In this document: in pieces, positions 56,676 through 64,000 of the stretch
Layout: each line of letters opens with the position of its first letter
Position numbering within the stretch: the stretch's first letter is position 1
From: Pseudomonas paraeruginosa PA7
GTDB lineage: Bacteria > Pseudomonadota > Gammaproteobacteria > Pseudomonadales > Pseudomonadaceae
Reading direction: 5' to 3'
Assembly (NCBI RefSeq): GCF_000017205.1
Contig: NC_009656.1
Span: forward strand, 3,786,001 to 3,850,000
DNA length: 64,000 nucleotides
Notes under the pieces: model-generated
What the model saw: the letters and a program-made list of their open reading frames with translations, nothing else
What the model was told of the DNA's origin: nothing
Database searches by the model: none
Translations under genes and position numbers: made by a program

Positions 56676-58681
56676 AGCTCGATTCCGTCGTTGGGGTCGA
56701 GGGAAGCCAGCCGGGCCGTGCGCTGCATGGCTGGATCGAGCTGGCGAGGAAGGGGAAGCGGCAGGTCGTCGTCGTCATCGAGCAGCCCGAGGTCGGCCGC
56801 GGGCACGGCCAGTTCGGGGTCGTAGGCGATGGCTTCGGAGAGTTCGGGCTGTCGACGCGGGCCGCCGTCGTCGGCCGAACCCAAGTTCTCCAGGCCATCG
56901 GCGGATGCCGTGGCAGGCGCAACGGGCACGGACGGAATCTCCAGCCTGCTCCAGTCGTCGGGCCGCGACGGCGGCGCGTCGGCGTACTGCCCGTTCGTCA
57001 GCGTGGGAGGTGGCAGCACACGAAGCTTGAAATTGGCGTCCGCGTAGTAGCGCAGCTTCTTCGCCTTGATCGGCGCCACGCTGGACACCATCACCACGGC
57101 CTCGTCAGGCGGAAGCTGCATGACTTCGCCCGGCGTCAGCAGCGGGCGCGCGGTTTCCTGGCGCGACACCATGAGGTGGCCCAGCCACGGTGCGAGCCGG
57201 TGTCCCGCGTAGTTGCGCTGTGCGCGCAACTCGGTGGCCGTGCCCAGCGTCTCGGAAATACGCTTGGCCGTGCGTTCGTCGTTCGTCGCAAACGTCACGC
57301 GCACATGGCAGTTGTCGAGAATCGAATGGTTCTGGCCGTAGGCTTTGTCGATCTGGTTGAGCGACTGCGCGATGAGGAAGCTGCGGATGCCGTAGCCCGC
57401 CATGAAGGCCAAGGCCGTCTCAAAGAAGTCGAGTCGTCCCAGCGCCGGGAACTCATCGAGCATCAGCAGCAGCTTATGGCGGCGCTCGATGCCGTCGGAG
57501 CCATCGAGCGATTCGGTGAGGCGCCGGCCGATCTGGTTGAGGATCAGGCGGATGAGCGGCTTCGTGCGCGATATGTCCGAAGGTGGCACCACCAGGTACA
57601 GCGATACCGGATGCTCGGCAGCGATCAGGTCGGCGATGCGCCAATCGCAGCGCGAGGTGACTTCGGCCACCGTGGGGTCGCGGTACAGGCCGAGGAACGA
57701 CATGGCGGTGCTCAACACGCCGGAACGCTCGTTGTCCGATTTGTTGAGCACTTCGCGCGCAGCGGACGCCACCACCGGATGCGGGCCATCGCCGAGGTGC
57801 GGCGTGGTCATCATCCGGTGCAAGGTCAGCTCGAACGGGCTGGCCGGGTCGGAGAGGAAGTTGGCGACGCCGCGCAGCGTCTTGTCCTCGCCCGCGTAGA
57901 GCACATGCAGAATGGCGCCGACCAGCAGCGCGTGCGAGGTCTTTTCCCAATGGTTGCGCTTCTCCAGCGCGCCTTCGGGATCGACCAGAATGTCAGCTAT
58001 GTTCTGCACGTCGCGCACTTCATGCGCGCCGCGCCGCACTTCCAGCAGCGGGTTATAGGCCGCCGATTTCGCATCGGTCGGGTTGAAAAGCAAGCAATGC
58101 GAGAAGCGCGAGCGCCAGCCTGCGGTGATCTGCCAGTTCTCGCCCTTGATGTCGTGGATGACGGCCGACGCCGCCCAAGACAGCAGCGTTGGCACCACCA
58201 AGCCCACGCCTTTGCCCGAGCGGGTGGGCGCGAAGGTCAGGACGTGTTCCGGCCCTTCGTGCCGTAGGTACTGGCGGTCGTACTGACCGAGGAACACGCC
58301 GACCGGCTGTATGAGGCCGGCTTTGCGAATGTCATCCGCGTTCGCCCAACGGGCCGAGCCGTAGGTCGTGACCAGGCGCGCTTGGCGCGAGCGCCAGACC
58401 GACATTGCGATGGCAACGCACACGGCGACCATGCCACTGGCGCCGGCAATCGCGCCGCCAGTGTCGAAGACCTCCGGCGCATAGGCGCCGAAGAAGAACC
58501 ACCACTCAAACAGCTTCCACGGGTGGTAGATCGACGTGCCAAGTAAGTCGAACCAGGGCGAGCCAAGGCGTACTTGATAGCCAAGGACCGCTGCTGTCCA
58601 TTGTGTGGCGCCCCATACGCCGGCGATCACGATGCCGAATACCACGGCGATCTGACCGAACAGCACGTTCGTCCCTTGCAT
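56672..58681 (-). CDS. traG: Type IV coupling protein TraG (VirD4-like)
   Basis: A 669-residue inner-membrane ATPase that links the relaxosome to the channel. It has N-terminal membrane spans (VLFGQIAVVFGIVIAGVWGA and a later one near residue 80). Walker A is TFAPTRSGKGVGLVVPTLLS, Walker B LLLMLDEFPALGRLDFFETA, and the C-terminal region has RNYAGHRLAPWLGHLMVSRQ. It is the first gene of the traG-copG-trb run. A 234-bp spacer separates it from the EexN gene and may hold the operon promoter. Confidence 0.96.
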   Translation of the reverse strand: MQGTNVLFGQIAVVFGIVIAGVWGATQWTAAVLGYQVRLGSPWFDLLGTSIYHPWKLFEWWFFFGAYAPEVFDTGGAIAGASGMVAVCVAIAMSVWRSRQARLVTTYGSARWANADDIRKAGLIQPVGVFLGQYDRQYLRHEGPEHVLTFAPTRSGKGVGLVVPTLLSWAASAVIHDIKGENWQITAGWRSRFSHCLLFNPTDAKSAAYNPLLEVRRGAHEVRDVQNIADILVDPEGALEKRNHWEKTSHALLVGAILHVLYAGEDKTLRGVANFLSDPASPFELTLHRMMTTPHLGDGPHPVVASAAREVLNKSDNERSGVLSTAMSFLGLYRDPTVAEVTSRCDWRIADLIAAEHPVSLYLVVPPSDISRTKPLIRLILNQIGRRLTESLDGSDGIERRHKLLLMLDEFPALGRLDFFETALAFMAGYGIRSFLIAQSLNQIDKAYGQNHSILDNCHVRVTFATNDERTAKRISETLGTATELRAQRNYAGHRLAPWLGHLMVSRQETARPLLTPGEVMQLPPDEAVVMVSSVAPIKAKKLRYYADANFKLRVLPPPTLTNGQYADAPPSRPDDWSRLEIPSVPVAPATASADGLENLGSADDGGPRRQPELSEAIAYDPELAVPAADLGLLDDDDDLPLPLPRQLDPAMQRTARLASLDPNDGIEL

Positions 58682-58915
58682 GACCTGGCCTCCGATTTCT
58701 CCTGCGCTGATTCCTCGCTAGAAAGCGGCGCCCATTCGCGCCGCACAGGCGAGGATCAGAGCCGGGCTCGGTGCCGGTCAAAGACCTTTATCGGGAGAAA
58801 GGTCGAGCAAAAAACAAGAGTTCGCGCGGTAGCGAAGAAAGAAGAAACGCTGCAAGCGCGAGCGCATTGCGGCGTGTAGAGAAATCTTTTTGAGTTTGTG
58901 GCTCGGAAGCGGCGA

Positions 58916-59179
58916 TCAGAACTTCGGCGGTGTCTCGGGCGGCGTGTAGGGCACGGTTCCATTCCCATAGAAGCGCTTGCGCGTGGCCTCAGCCACGCGG
59001 TTGCACAACTCGTCACCCAGCTTGGCGCGATCGAGCTTGCACTGTTGGCGAAGCTCCTTGAGCCGTTCAAGGTTGGTCGCAAGTTCCTCAACCGTCGGCA
59101 CCGCTGCCGACGTCGGTGTCTCGGACTGGCCGCAAGCGGCCAGCACTACGGTCAGCAAGAACGGTGTGATCTTGTTCAT
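58916..59179 (-). CDS. EexN-type entry-exclusion lipoprotein
   Basis: An 87-residue lipoprotein: ITPFLLTVVLAACGQSETPT gives a lipobox with Cys16. The mature part has LERLKELRQQCKLDRAKLGD, a second conserved cysteine in DELCNRV, AEATRKRF, and a tail PYTPPETPPKF. The pattern parallels the TrbK-like lipoprotein at 50989-51309, so the element carries two related exclusion-type lipoproteins. It starts 2 nt after the LysR stop, so the two are co-transcribed. Exclusion function is known for EexN homologues but only inferred here. Confidence 0.78.
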   Translation of the reverse strand: MNKITPFLLTVVLAACGQSETPTSAAVPTVEELATNLERLKELRQQCKLDRAKLGDELCNRVAEATRKRFYGNGTVPYTPPETPPKF

Positions 59180-59181
59180 GG

Positions 59182-60120
59182 CTAACTGTCCTCCGAAACA
59201 TGAGATTGAGGCGGGGTCCTGGTCCTGGCGCCGTCGGGCGATTCGATGAAGTGCACCCGCTCAATGAATCGCGCCAAGGTTCTCGATGGCTCTCCGGCTG
59301 GGCGCAGCAGGTAGGTGGTCAGCACCGGCGAACGGCCTTCGAGGGGACGGGCGACCACGCCAAGCTCGCGGCTGGCCGCAATGTGTGCCGCCCCGGTCAG
59401 GCCCAAGGCAAAGCCGGCCGAAACCAGCGCCATCATCAGGTCGCAGGATGCCACTCGTTCGGCAATCAGCGGCTCCGTCTCCGCCCGTCGCAACACCCGC
59501 TCGATCTGCTTTGCGTGGCCTTCGCACACCTGTGGGTCACACAGCACCAGCGGATGACGCAGGACTTCGTCCAAGGGGATGCGCTTGTATTTGAGCAGCG
59601 TATGCCGAGCCGGCACGGCCACCATCAGCGAATCGCTCCACACCGGCTCGGCGACAAGCGCTTCACCCACTTCATCCGATTGAGCGAATCCTACGTCGTA
59701 CAAGTCCTCCTGCAAGCCCTTGATCTGCTGCGACAGCGGAACCTCGAACAAGCGAATCTCTATCTCGGGTTCCTCCTGACGGCACAACGCCAGCAGGGTT
59801 GGCAGGCGCGACGGTGTAATGCCATCGGACAGTGCGATGCGTATTTGGGCGTGAAAGCCGTTGGCCGCAGCCTTCACGCTGTCCCGCGCCTGCTGCAAGG
59901 CGGCGAAGACACGCGGCATATGCTCCAGAAACAACTTGCCCGCACGGGTCAGTCGGGTGCTGCGCGTGGTACGCGCGAACAGTCGCGCGCCCAATTCGTC
60001 TTCCAGTTCCTTGATGGTTCGTGATAGCGGCGACTGCTCTATGTGCAACCGCTCGGCCGCGCGAGCGAAGTGGAGTTCTTCTGCGACTGCGAGAAAACAA
60101 CGAAGATGACGTAGCTCCAT
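59182..60120 (-). CDS. LysR-family regulator at the head of the transfer region
   Basis: A 312-residue regulator starting MELRHLRCFLAVAEELHFAR at 60120; an in-frame ATG eight codons earlier is an alternative. The helix-turn-helix continues AAERLHIEQSPLSRTIKELE. The C-terminal effector domain is of the type that binds small aromatic or organic acids (ALSDGITPSRLPTLLALCRQ). It is encoded just upstream of the EexN gene and the traG-trb operon on the same strand. It may tune transfer genes or regulate itself and the exclusion gene; its ligand is unknown. Confidence 0.88.
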   Translation of the reverse strand: MELRHLRCFLAVAEELHFARAAERLHIEQSPLSRTIKELEDELGARLFARTTRSTRLTRAGKLFLEHMPRVFAALQQARDSVKAAANGFHAQIRIALSDGITPSRLPTLLALCRQEEPEIEIRLFEVPLSQQIKGLQEDLYDVGFAQSDEVGEALVAEPVWSDSLMVAVPARHTLLKYKRIPLDEVLRHPLVLCDPQVCEGHAKQIERVLRRAETEPLIAERVASCDLMMALVSAGFALGLTGAAHIAASRELGVVARPLEGRSPVLTTYLLRPAGEPSRTLARFIERVHFIESPDGARTRTPPQSHVSEDS

Positions 60121-60200
60121 TCTCTTGATCTCATCGCGCTGCATTGCCAGCCGAAACCGCGCCCCGCCAGAGAGGCTGACTGTTGCCTCCTCACGGAATA

Positions 60201-60365
60201 CTACTTATCGTGTGCGCCTTTTCGGCGCCTGCTGTGTGACGATGGCTTTCTAAAGCGATCCTCGAACCACTTTCCGACTCCTTCGGATACGCGAAAGAGT
60301 GCGACACAGGCGATCACGACAACTGCAACGAAGATGATGCCCTGCAACACCGAGGGCACCGACAT
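60201..60365 (-). CDS. Possible small single-span membrane protein
   Basis: An open frame of 54 codons beginning MSVPSVLQGIIFVAVVVIAC. One hydrophobic segment at about residues 6-26 is followed by an amphipathic stretch and a strongly basic tail (RKPSSHSRRRKGAHDK). The frame extends further upstream to 60470, so the start is uncertain. The pattern of span plus basic tail is plausible for a real membrane peptide. I do not recognise it, and it is weakly supported. Confidence 0.4.
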   Translation of the reverse strand: MSVPSVLQGIIFVAVVVIACVALFRVSEGVGKWFEDRFRKPSSHSRRRKGAHDK

Positions 60366-60632
60366 CTCCAAGCATGCGAATCGGGAAACCATATCCGAGC
60401 CGCGGATGGTTCGCCGTAAATTCAACGTAAATTCCTGCCCGGCTTCCTCGTCCGAGGATCGGACCATCACGCCCTTGCATTGCGGCGTGTCTTCATCGTG
60501 CTTGGAAGGCCCAACTCCCCGCTGAAGTTTACGCAGAATTTATGTGCGAACCCTTTCCCTGAATGGAGAATTTACGGGCCTCTATCGAATACTTGAGTCT
60601 GGCTATTTCGCCATTGATTTGCGAAGCAAAAC
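60366..60632. other. Spacer before the porin/kdp cargo
   Basis: About 270 bp of lower-GC sequence with no convincing gene. It should hold the promoter of the TorF-porin/kdp genes, but no clear -35/-10 pair was identified. Confidence 0.4.
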
Positions 60633-61340
60633 ATGCCTCTCAAGATTATTCAATCGACCGCCAAGGTCGTTGCTGTTGCCGTCGGTGGGTTGCTGCTGGG
60701 AATGGCGAGTAACGCGCAAGCGCAGGTTTCAGGCAGCGCCACACTGACGTCGGACTACGTTTGGCGCGGATCCTCTCAAACGCGCGAAGACCGCGCCATC
60801 CAGGCGGGGGTCAAGTACGCCCATGAGTCCGGGCTGTATGCCTCCGTCTGGGGCTCGAGCGTCAAGTTCAAGCCAGACAGCGGTGCACGCAGCGAGTTCG
60901 ACCTTGCCGTTGGATGGAGTGGAAAGATCGCCACGGATTGGGCGCTGGATGTCTATCTCCTCCGCTACCAGTACCCCTCGGCGGACACCAGCCTGAACTG
61001 GAACGAGATCAACGCGAGCATCACCTGGCGCGACAACTACTGGCTGGCGGTGGGGCACTCGAACAACGCGATGGCCACCGACACGACCGGCACGTATGCG
61101 CTGCTCGGTGCCCGTTATCCGATCGACGACCAGTGGCGCGTCGAAGGCAGCGTAGCCCGCTATGTCCTCGATAGCACCTATGCCGACAGCTACACGCACG
61201 GCGCGCTCGGCGTCGTCTGGACGTTTAAGGCGCCTTTCGAGGCCAGGCTCACGCTGCATGGCACCGACTCGGCGGCCAAGCGGCTGTTTCCCGGCATGGC
61301 TGGCACGCGCGCAGAGCTGGCGCTGCAGGCCTCGTTCTGA
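60633..61340 (+). CDS. TorF-family putative porin
   Basis: A 235-residue outer-membrane protein. The signal peptide (residues 1 to about 30) ends MASNAQAQ. The mature protein opens VSGSATLTSDYVWRGSSQT, the hallmark of the TorF/Gcw_chp family, and continues in alternating beta-strands to a terminal phenylalanine (ELALQASF), as expected for a small beta-barrel. It lies 62 nt upstream of kdpA on the same strand, so it may provide an outer-membrane route linked to potassium uptake. That link is inference from position. Confidence 0.85.
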   Translation: MPLKIIQSTAKVVAVAVGGLLLGMASNAQAQVSGSATLTSDYVWRGSSQTREDRAIQAGVKYAHESGLYASVWGSSVKFKPDSGARSEFDLAVGWSGKIATDWALDVYLLRYQYPSADTSLNWNEINASITWRDNYWLAVGHSNNAMATDTTGTYALLGARYPIDDQWRVEGSVARYVLDSTYADSYTHGALGVVWTFKAPFEARLTLHGTDSAAKRLFPGMAGTRAELALQASF

Positions 61341-61402
61341 GGAGGCTGCAATGGTCCTGAGCACAAGTCCTTGTCCTTGCGACAACCGCGGAGTCACACG
61401 CC

Positions 61403-63130
61403 ATGATTGAGTCCATCCTTCTCCTCGTTCTGCTCGTTGCCCTTGGTTGGCCGTTTGGGCGCTATCTGGCCGCGGTCATGCGCGGCGCGCCGATGCGCAG
61501 CGACGTGCTGTTCGGCTGGATCGAGCGGCCGATCTATGCCGCGCTGGGCACACGCCCCCATACGGGCATGAGCTGGCGCGGATATGCCGGAGCCTTCCTG
61601 CTGTCCAATCTGCTGCTGGCCATCGTGGTCTGGATCATCTTCATGACCCAGGCCTGGCTGCCGCTCAACCCCGACGGCGTGCCCAACATGAGCTGGGACC
61701 TGGCGCTGCATACCATGGTGTCCTTCCTCACGAACACCAATCAGCAGCACTACTCCGGCCAGGCGCAACTGTCCTACCTGTCGCAAATGACCGGTATCGT
61801 CGGGCTGCAGGTGGTCACGCCGGTGATGGGGCTGGCGGTGGTTGCCGCCACGCTGCGCGGCCTCTTCGGGGGCCGTCAGGCCATGGAGCATGGCGTGGAA
61901 GGTGGCGCCACCGCTCCTGCCGGTGCGATCGATGTCGGCAACTATTGGGCTGATGTGACCCGCGCGACGCTGCGCTTCGTGCTGCCGCTGTGCCTGGTGT
62001 GGTCGGCGCTATTGACCTGGCAAGGCGTGCCGGCAACGTTGGCAGCCGGGCCTGTCGCAGCCCCGATAGAGGCCACCGCCGAACTCAAGGAGCAGAAGAT
62101 CCCGCTCGGCCCCGTCGCTCCGATGGTCGCCATCAAGCAACTGGGCAGCAACGGCGGAGGCTGGTATGGCCCCAACAGTTCCGTACCGCTGGAGAATCCC
62201 ACGCCCCTGTCGAATTTCCTGGAAACCCTGGCAATCTGCCTGATTCCGGTGAGCGTCATCTTCATGATTGCGCCGTTCACGGGGCGCCGAAAGTTCGGCG
62301 CCATGGTGTTCGGCACGATGCTAGCCATGTCCGTGGTTTCCGTGGGCCTTTCACTGTGGTCGGAGGGGCACTCAGGAACGGCTACCGATATCGCCCTGAT
62401 GGAGGGCAAGGAAGTGCGTCTCGGTGCCGACGCATCCGCCCTGTGGGCTTCGGTGACCACTCAGGTGAACAACGGTTCGGTCAACTCGATGCTGGACTCG
62501 GCGGCGCCGCTCACCGGCATGGTGTCGATGGTGAACATGCTGATGAACTCTATCTGGGGCGGCGTAGGCTGCGGGCTGCAGCAGTTCATCGTCTATCTGC
62601 TGCTTTCCGTGTTCCTGGCAGGACTGATGACCGGGCGCACGCCGGAACTGTTCGGCCGCAAGATCGAAGGGCCGGAGGTCAAGCTGTTAGCCATCCTGGT
62701 GCTCTGGCAGCCGTTGGTCATCCTGGGTTTCACGGCGGTGACGCTTGCGGTGCCCAGCCTCACGGGCACTTCGAACCCAGGGTTCCACGGTATCAGCCAG
62801 GTGTTCTATGAGTACGTCTCCGCCTTCGCCAACAACGGCTCAGGTTTCGAGGGGCTGGGCGACGCCACCGTGTGGTGGAACGTCAGCTGCGCCTTCGTTC
62901 TGGCTGCGGGACGCTTCCCCGCTCTGGTGATCCCGCTCGCCATCGCCGCGATGCTGGCCGCCAAGCGCCGTGCCCCCGAGGGCTCCGGCACGCTCCACAT
63001 CGAAACGCCGACCTTCGCACTGACACTGATCGGGATCGTCATCATCCTCACGCTGCTGCAGTTCATGCCGGTGCTGGTTCTGGGCCCCGTGGCCGACCAC
63101 CTCGCCCTGACGCAACTGCTTGCTCGTTGA
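61403..63130 (+). CDS. kdpA: K+-transporting ATPase channel subunit KdpA
   Basis: A 575-residue inner-membrane protein with about ten spans that forms the potassium filter of the KdpFABC pump. Family motifs are SFLTNTNQQHYSGQAQLSYL, IKQLGSNGGGWYGPNSSVPL, FLAGLMTGRTPELFGRKIEG and YEYVSAFANNGSGFEGLGDA, covering the four selectivity-filter loops. No kdpF reading frame is visible between the porin and kdpA. kdpB follows after 12 nt. Confidence 0.97.
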   Translation: MIESILLLVLLVALGWPFGRYLAAVMRGAPMRSDVLFGWIERPIYAALGTRPHTGMSWRGYAGAFLLSNLLLAIVVWIIFMTQAWLPLNPDGVPNMSWDLALHTMVSFLTNTNQQHYSGQAQLSYLSQMTGIVGLQVVTPVMGLAVVAATLRGLFGGRQAMEHGVEGGATAPAGAIDVGNYWADVTRATLRFVLPLCLVWSALLTWQGVPATLAAGPVAAPIEATAELKEQKIPLGPVAPMVAIKQLGSNGGGWYGPNSSVPLENPTPLSNFLETLAICLIPVSVIFMIAPFTGRRKFGAMVFGTMLAMSVVSVGLSLWSEGHSGTATDIALMEGKEVRLGADASALWASVTTQVNNGSVNSMLDSAAPLTGMVSMVNMLMNSIWGGVGCGLQQFIVYLLLSVFLAGLMTGRTPELFGRKIEGPEVKLLAILVLWQPLVILGFTAVTLAVPSLTGTSNPGFHGISQVFYEYVSAFANNGSGFEGLGDATVWWNVSCAFVLAAGRFPALVIPLAIAAMLAAKRRAPEGSGTLHIETPTFALTLIGIVIILTLLQFMPVLVLGPVADHLALTQLLAR

Positions 63131-63142
63131 AAGGAATTTCCT

Positions 63143-64000
63143 ATGTCTACTGCACATAAAAAAATGCCGATCGACGTGGACCGGGGTCTGAAGCCCGCGC
63201 TCGTCGATTCCTTCAAGAAGCTGGCCCCGCACCATGCCATCAAGAACCCGGTGATGGCCGTGGTGTGGCTGGGCACGCTGGTCACCGCCGCGACGACCAT
63301 CGCTGGCTGGGCCAGCACGGGATTCGGCTGGGCGGTCACCATCATCCTGCTGATCACCGTCCTGTTCGCGAATTTCGCTGAAGCGGTGGCCGAGGCGCGT
63401 GGGCGAGGCCAGGCGGCCTCGCTGCGCCGTGCGCGCAAGGACCTCGTGGCGCGCCGCCTCGACAAAACGGACCACGAGACGAGCGTCCCTGCCGCCGATC
63501 TTCGGCCGGGCGACCGGGTCGTGGTGGAGGAAGGCCAACTGATCCCTGCCGACGGCGAGATCATCGAGGGCCTCGCCACCATCAACGAAGCGGCGGTCAC
63601 CGGTGAGTCCGCGCCCGTCCTGCGCGAGGCCGGCACCGACCGCTCAGGTGTGATCGGCGGCACCAAGGTGTTGTCCGATCGCGTCATCGTGCGCATTACG
63701 GCCGAACCGGGCAACAGCTTCCTCGACCGCATGATCGCGCTCGTCGAAGGATCGAACCGCCAGAAGACGCCCAACGAGATTGCGCTGGGAATCGTGCTGG
63801 CCGTGATGACGTTGACCTTCCTGATCGTGGTTGTCACTCTGCCGTTCATCGGCGGCTTCGTGGATGTCCAGATCAACGTCGTGCTTCTGGTGGCGCTGCT
63901 GGTGTGCCTCATTCCAACCACCATCGGCGGTCTGCTTCCGGCCATCGGCATCGCCGGCATGAACCGCGCACTCAGGGCTAACGTGCTGGCCAAATCCGGC
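63143..64000 (+). CDS. kdpB: K+-transporting ATPase subunit KdpB, N-terminal part (cut by window edge)
   Basis: The first 286 codons of KdpB are present, starting MSTAHKKMPIDVDRGLKPAL with AAAGGA seven bases upstream. The P-type ATPase actuator motif lies in NEAAVTGESAPVLREAG, and the membrane motif CLIPTTIGGLLPAIGIAGMN is complete. The phosphorylated aspartate (DKTGT) lies beyond the window. KdpB hydrolyses ATP to drive high-affinity potassium uptake through KdpA. kdpC and kdpDE would be expected to the right. Confidence 0.97.
   Translation, partial: MSTAHKKMPIDVDRGLKPALVDSFKKLAPHHAIKNPVMAVVWLGTLVTAATTIAGWASTGFGWAVTIILLITVLFANFAEAVAEARGRGQAASLRRARKDLVARRLDKTDHETSVPAADLRPGDRVVVEEGQLIPADGEIIEGLATINEAAVTGESAPVLREAGTDRSGVIGGTKVLSDRVIVRITAEPGNSFLDRMIALVEGSNRQKTPNEIALGIVLAVMTLTFLIVVVTLPFIGGFVDVQINVVLLVALLVCLIPTTIGGLLPAIGIAGMNRALRANVLAKSG

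Larger units (their letters stand above)
43538..64000. mobile_element. Tn4371-type integrative conjugative element, right-end portion (open at window edge)
   Basis: The block traG, copG-like, trbB-C-D-E-J-K-L-F-G-I, DUF2274, with a LysR and an EexN lipoprotein gene upstream, is the conserved transfer end of Tn4371-family elements. It begins directly after the gltA terminator, interrupting the core chromosome. The left limit is set at a TTTTCAT resembling the family's att core, which is tentative. Integrase, relaxase, parA/repA genes and the opposite att site are not in the window, so the element continues to the right. Cargo seen: the helicase/Zn-protein cassette at one side, and porin plus kdpAB at the other. 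Confidence 0.85.

Noticed and set aside
60544..60747. 67-codon frame over the porin start
   Set aside because: Runs out of frame into the porin signal peptide; no motif.
61341..61402. kdpF between the porin and kdpA
   Set aside because: The gap encodes no hydrophobic peptide of about 29 residues; the only short frame is MVLSTSPCPCDNRG, which is not KdpF-like.

Overview
This window is a high-GC gammaproteobacterial chromosome segment, almost certainly Pseudomonas aeruginosa. The gene order of the first 43.5 kb matches the core block I know as PA1618 down to PA1580 in strain PAO1 (gpsA, the PA1611 hybrid kinase, fabAB, htpG, braB, sucDC-lpdG-sucBA, sdhBADC, gltA). Locus numbers are from memory of that gene order, not from a search.

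Region 1 (1-22.4 kb): a hotdog thioesterase (cut by the window edge), an acyl-CoA-ligase-like enzyme behind a 24-bp palindrome, sixA, a DUF4389 membrane protein and gpsA on the minus strand. Next comes a plus-strand sensory operon of TonB-dependent receptor, periplasmic binding protein and hybrid histidine kinase. It is followed by fabAB, a chemoreceptor, an HxlR regulator, a DUF3859 protein, an amidohydrolase/solute-binding-protein divergent pair, a MarR regulator with an adjacent 16-bp palindrome, a three-subunit molybdenum hydroxylase with cytochrome c, an AraC regulator and a PanB-like enzyme.

Region 2 (22.4-43.5 kb): dienelactone hydrolase, htpG with a heat-shock promoter, a membrane protein, two overlapping PaaI-type thioesterases, a small lipoprotein, a DUF599 protein and braB. 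Then the TCA-cycle block runs on the minus strand (sdhCDAB, sucAB, lpdG, sucCD), with gltA divergent. The sdhC and gltA promoters are readable in the shared 348-bp spacer.

Region 3 (about 43.5 kb to the window end): an integrative conjugative element of the Tn4371 type, lying directly downstream of the gltA terminator. Its conserved right-end block is present: LysR, EexN-type lipoprotein, traG, a CopG/RHH gene, trbB-C-D-E-J-K-L-F-G-I and DUF2274, mostly chained by 4-nt ATGA overlaps. Beyond the LysR gene lies cargo: a small membrane ORF, a TorF-family porin, kdpA and the start of kdpB. Integrase, relaxase and replication genes are not in the window, so the far end lies to the right.

The most unusual part is a lower-GC two-gene cassette (44088-46350) between the element end and trbI. 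It encodes an SF2 helicase with an N-terminal excisionase-type helix-turn-helix, overlapping a small four-cysteine protein. It sits between two direct copies, 34/37 identical, of the 3' end of a DUF2274 gene. One copy is part of the intact gene and the other is a decayed remnant next to the chromosome. This looks like a captured module at the element boundary, and it is the best candidate here for an undescribed system. A defence role is inference only.
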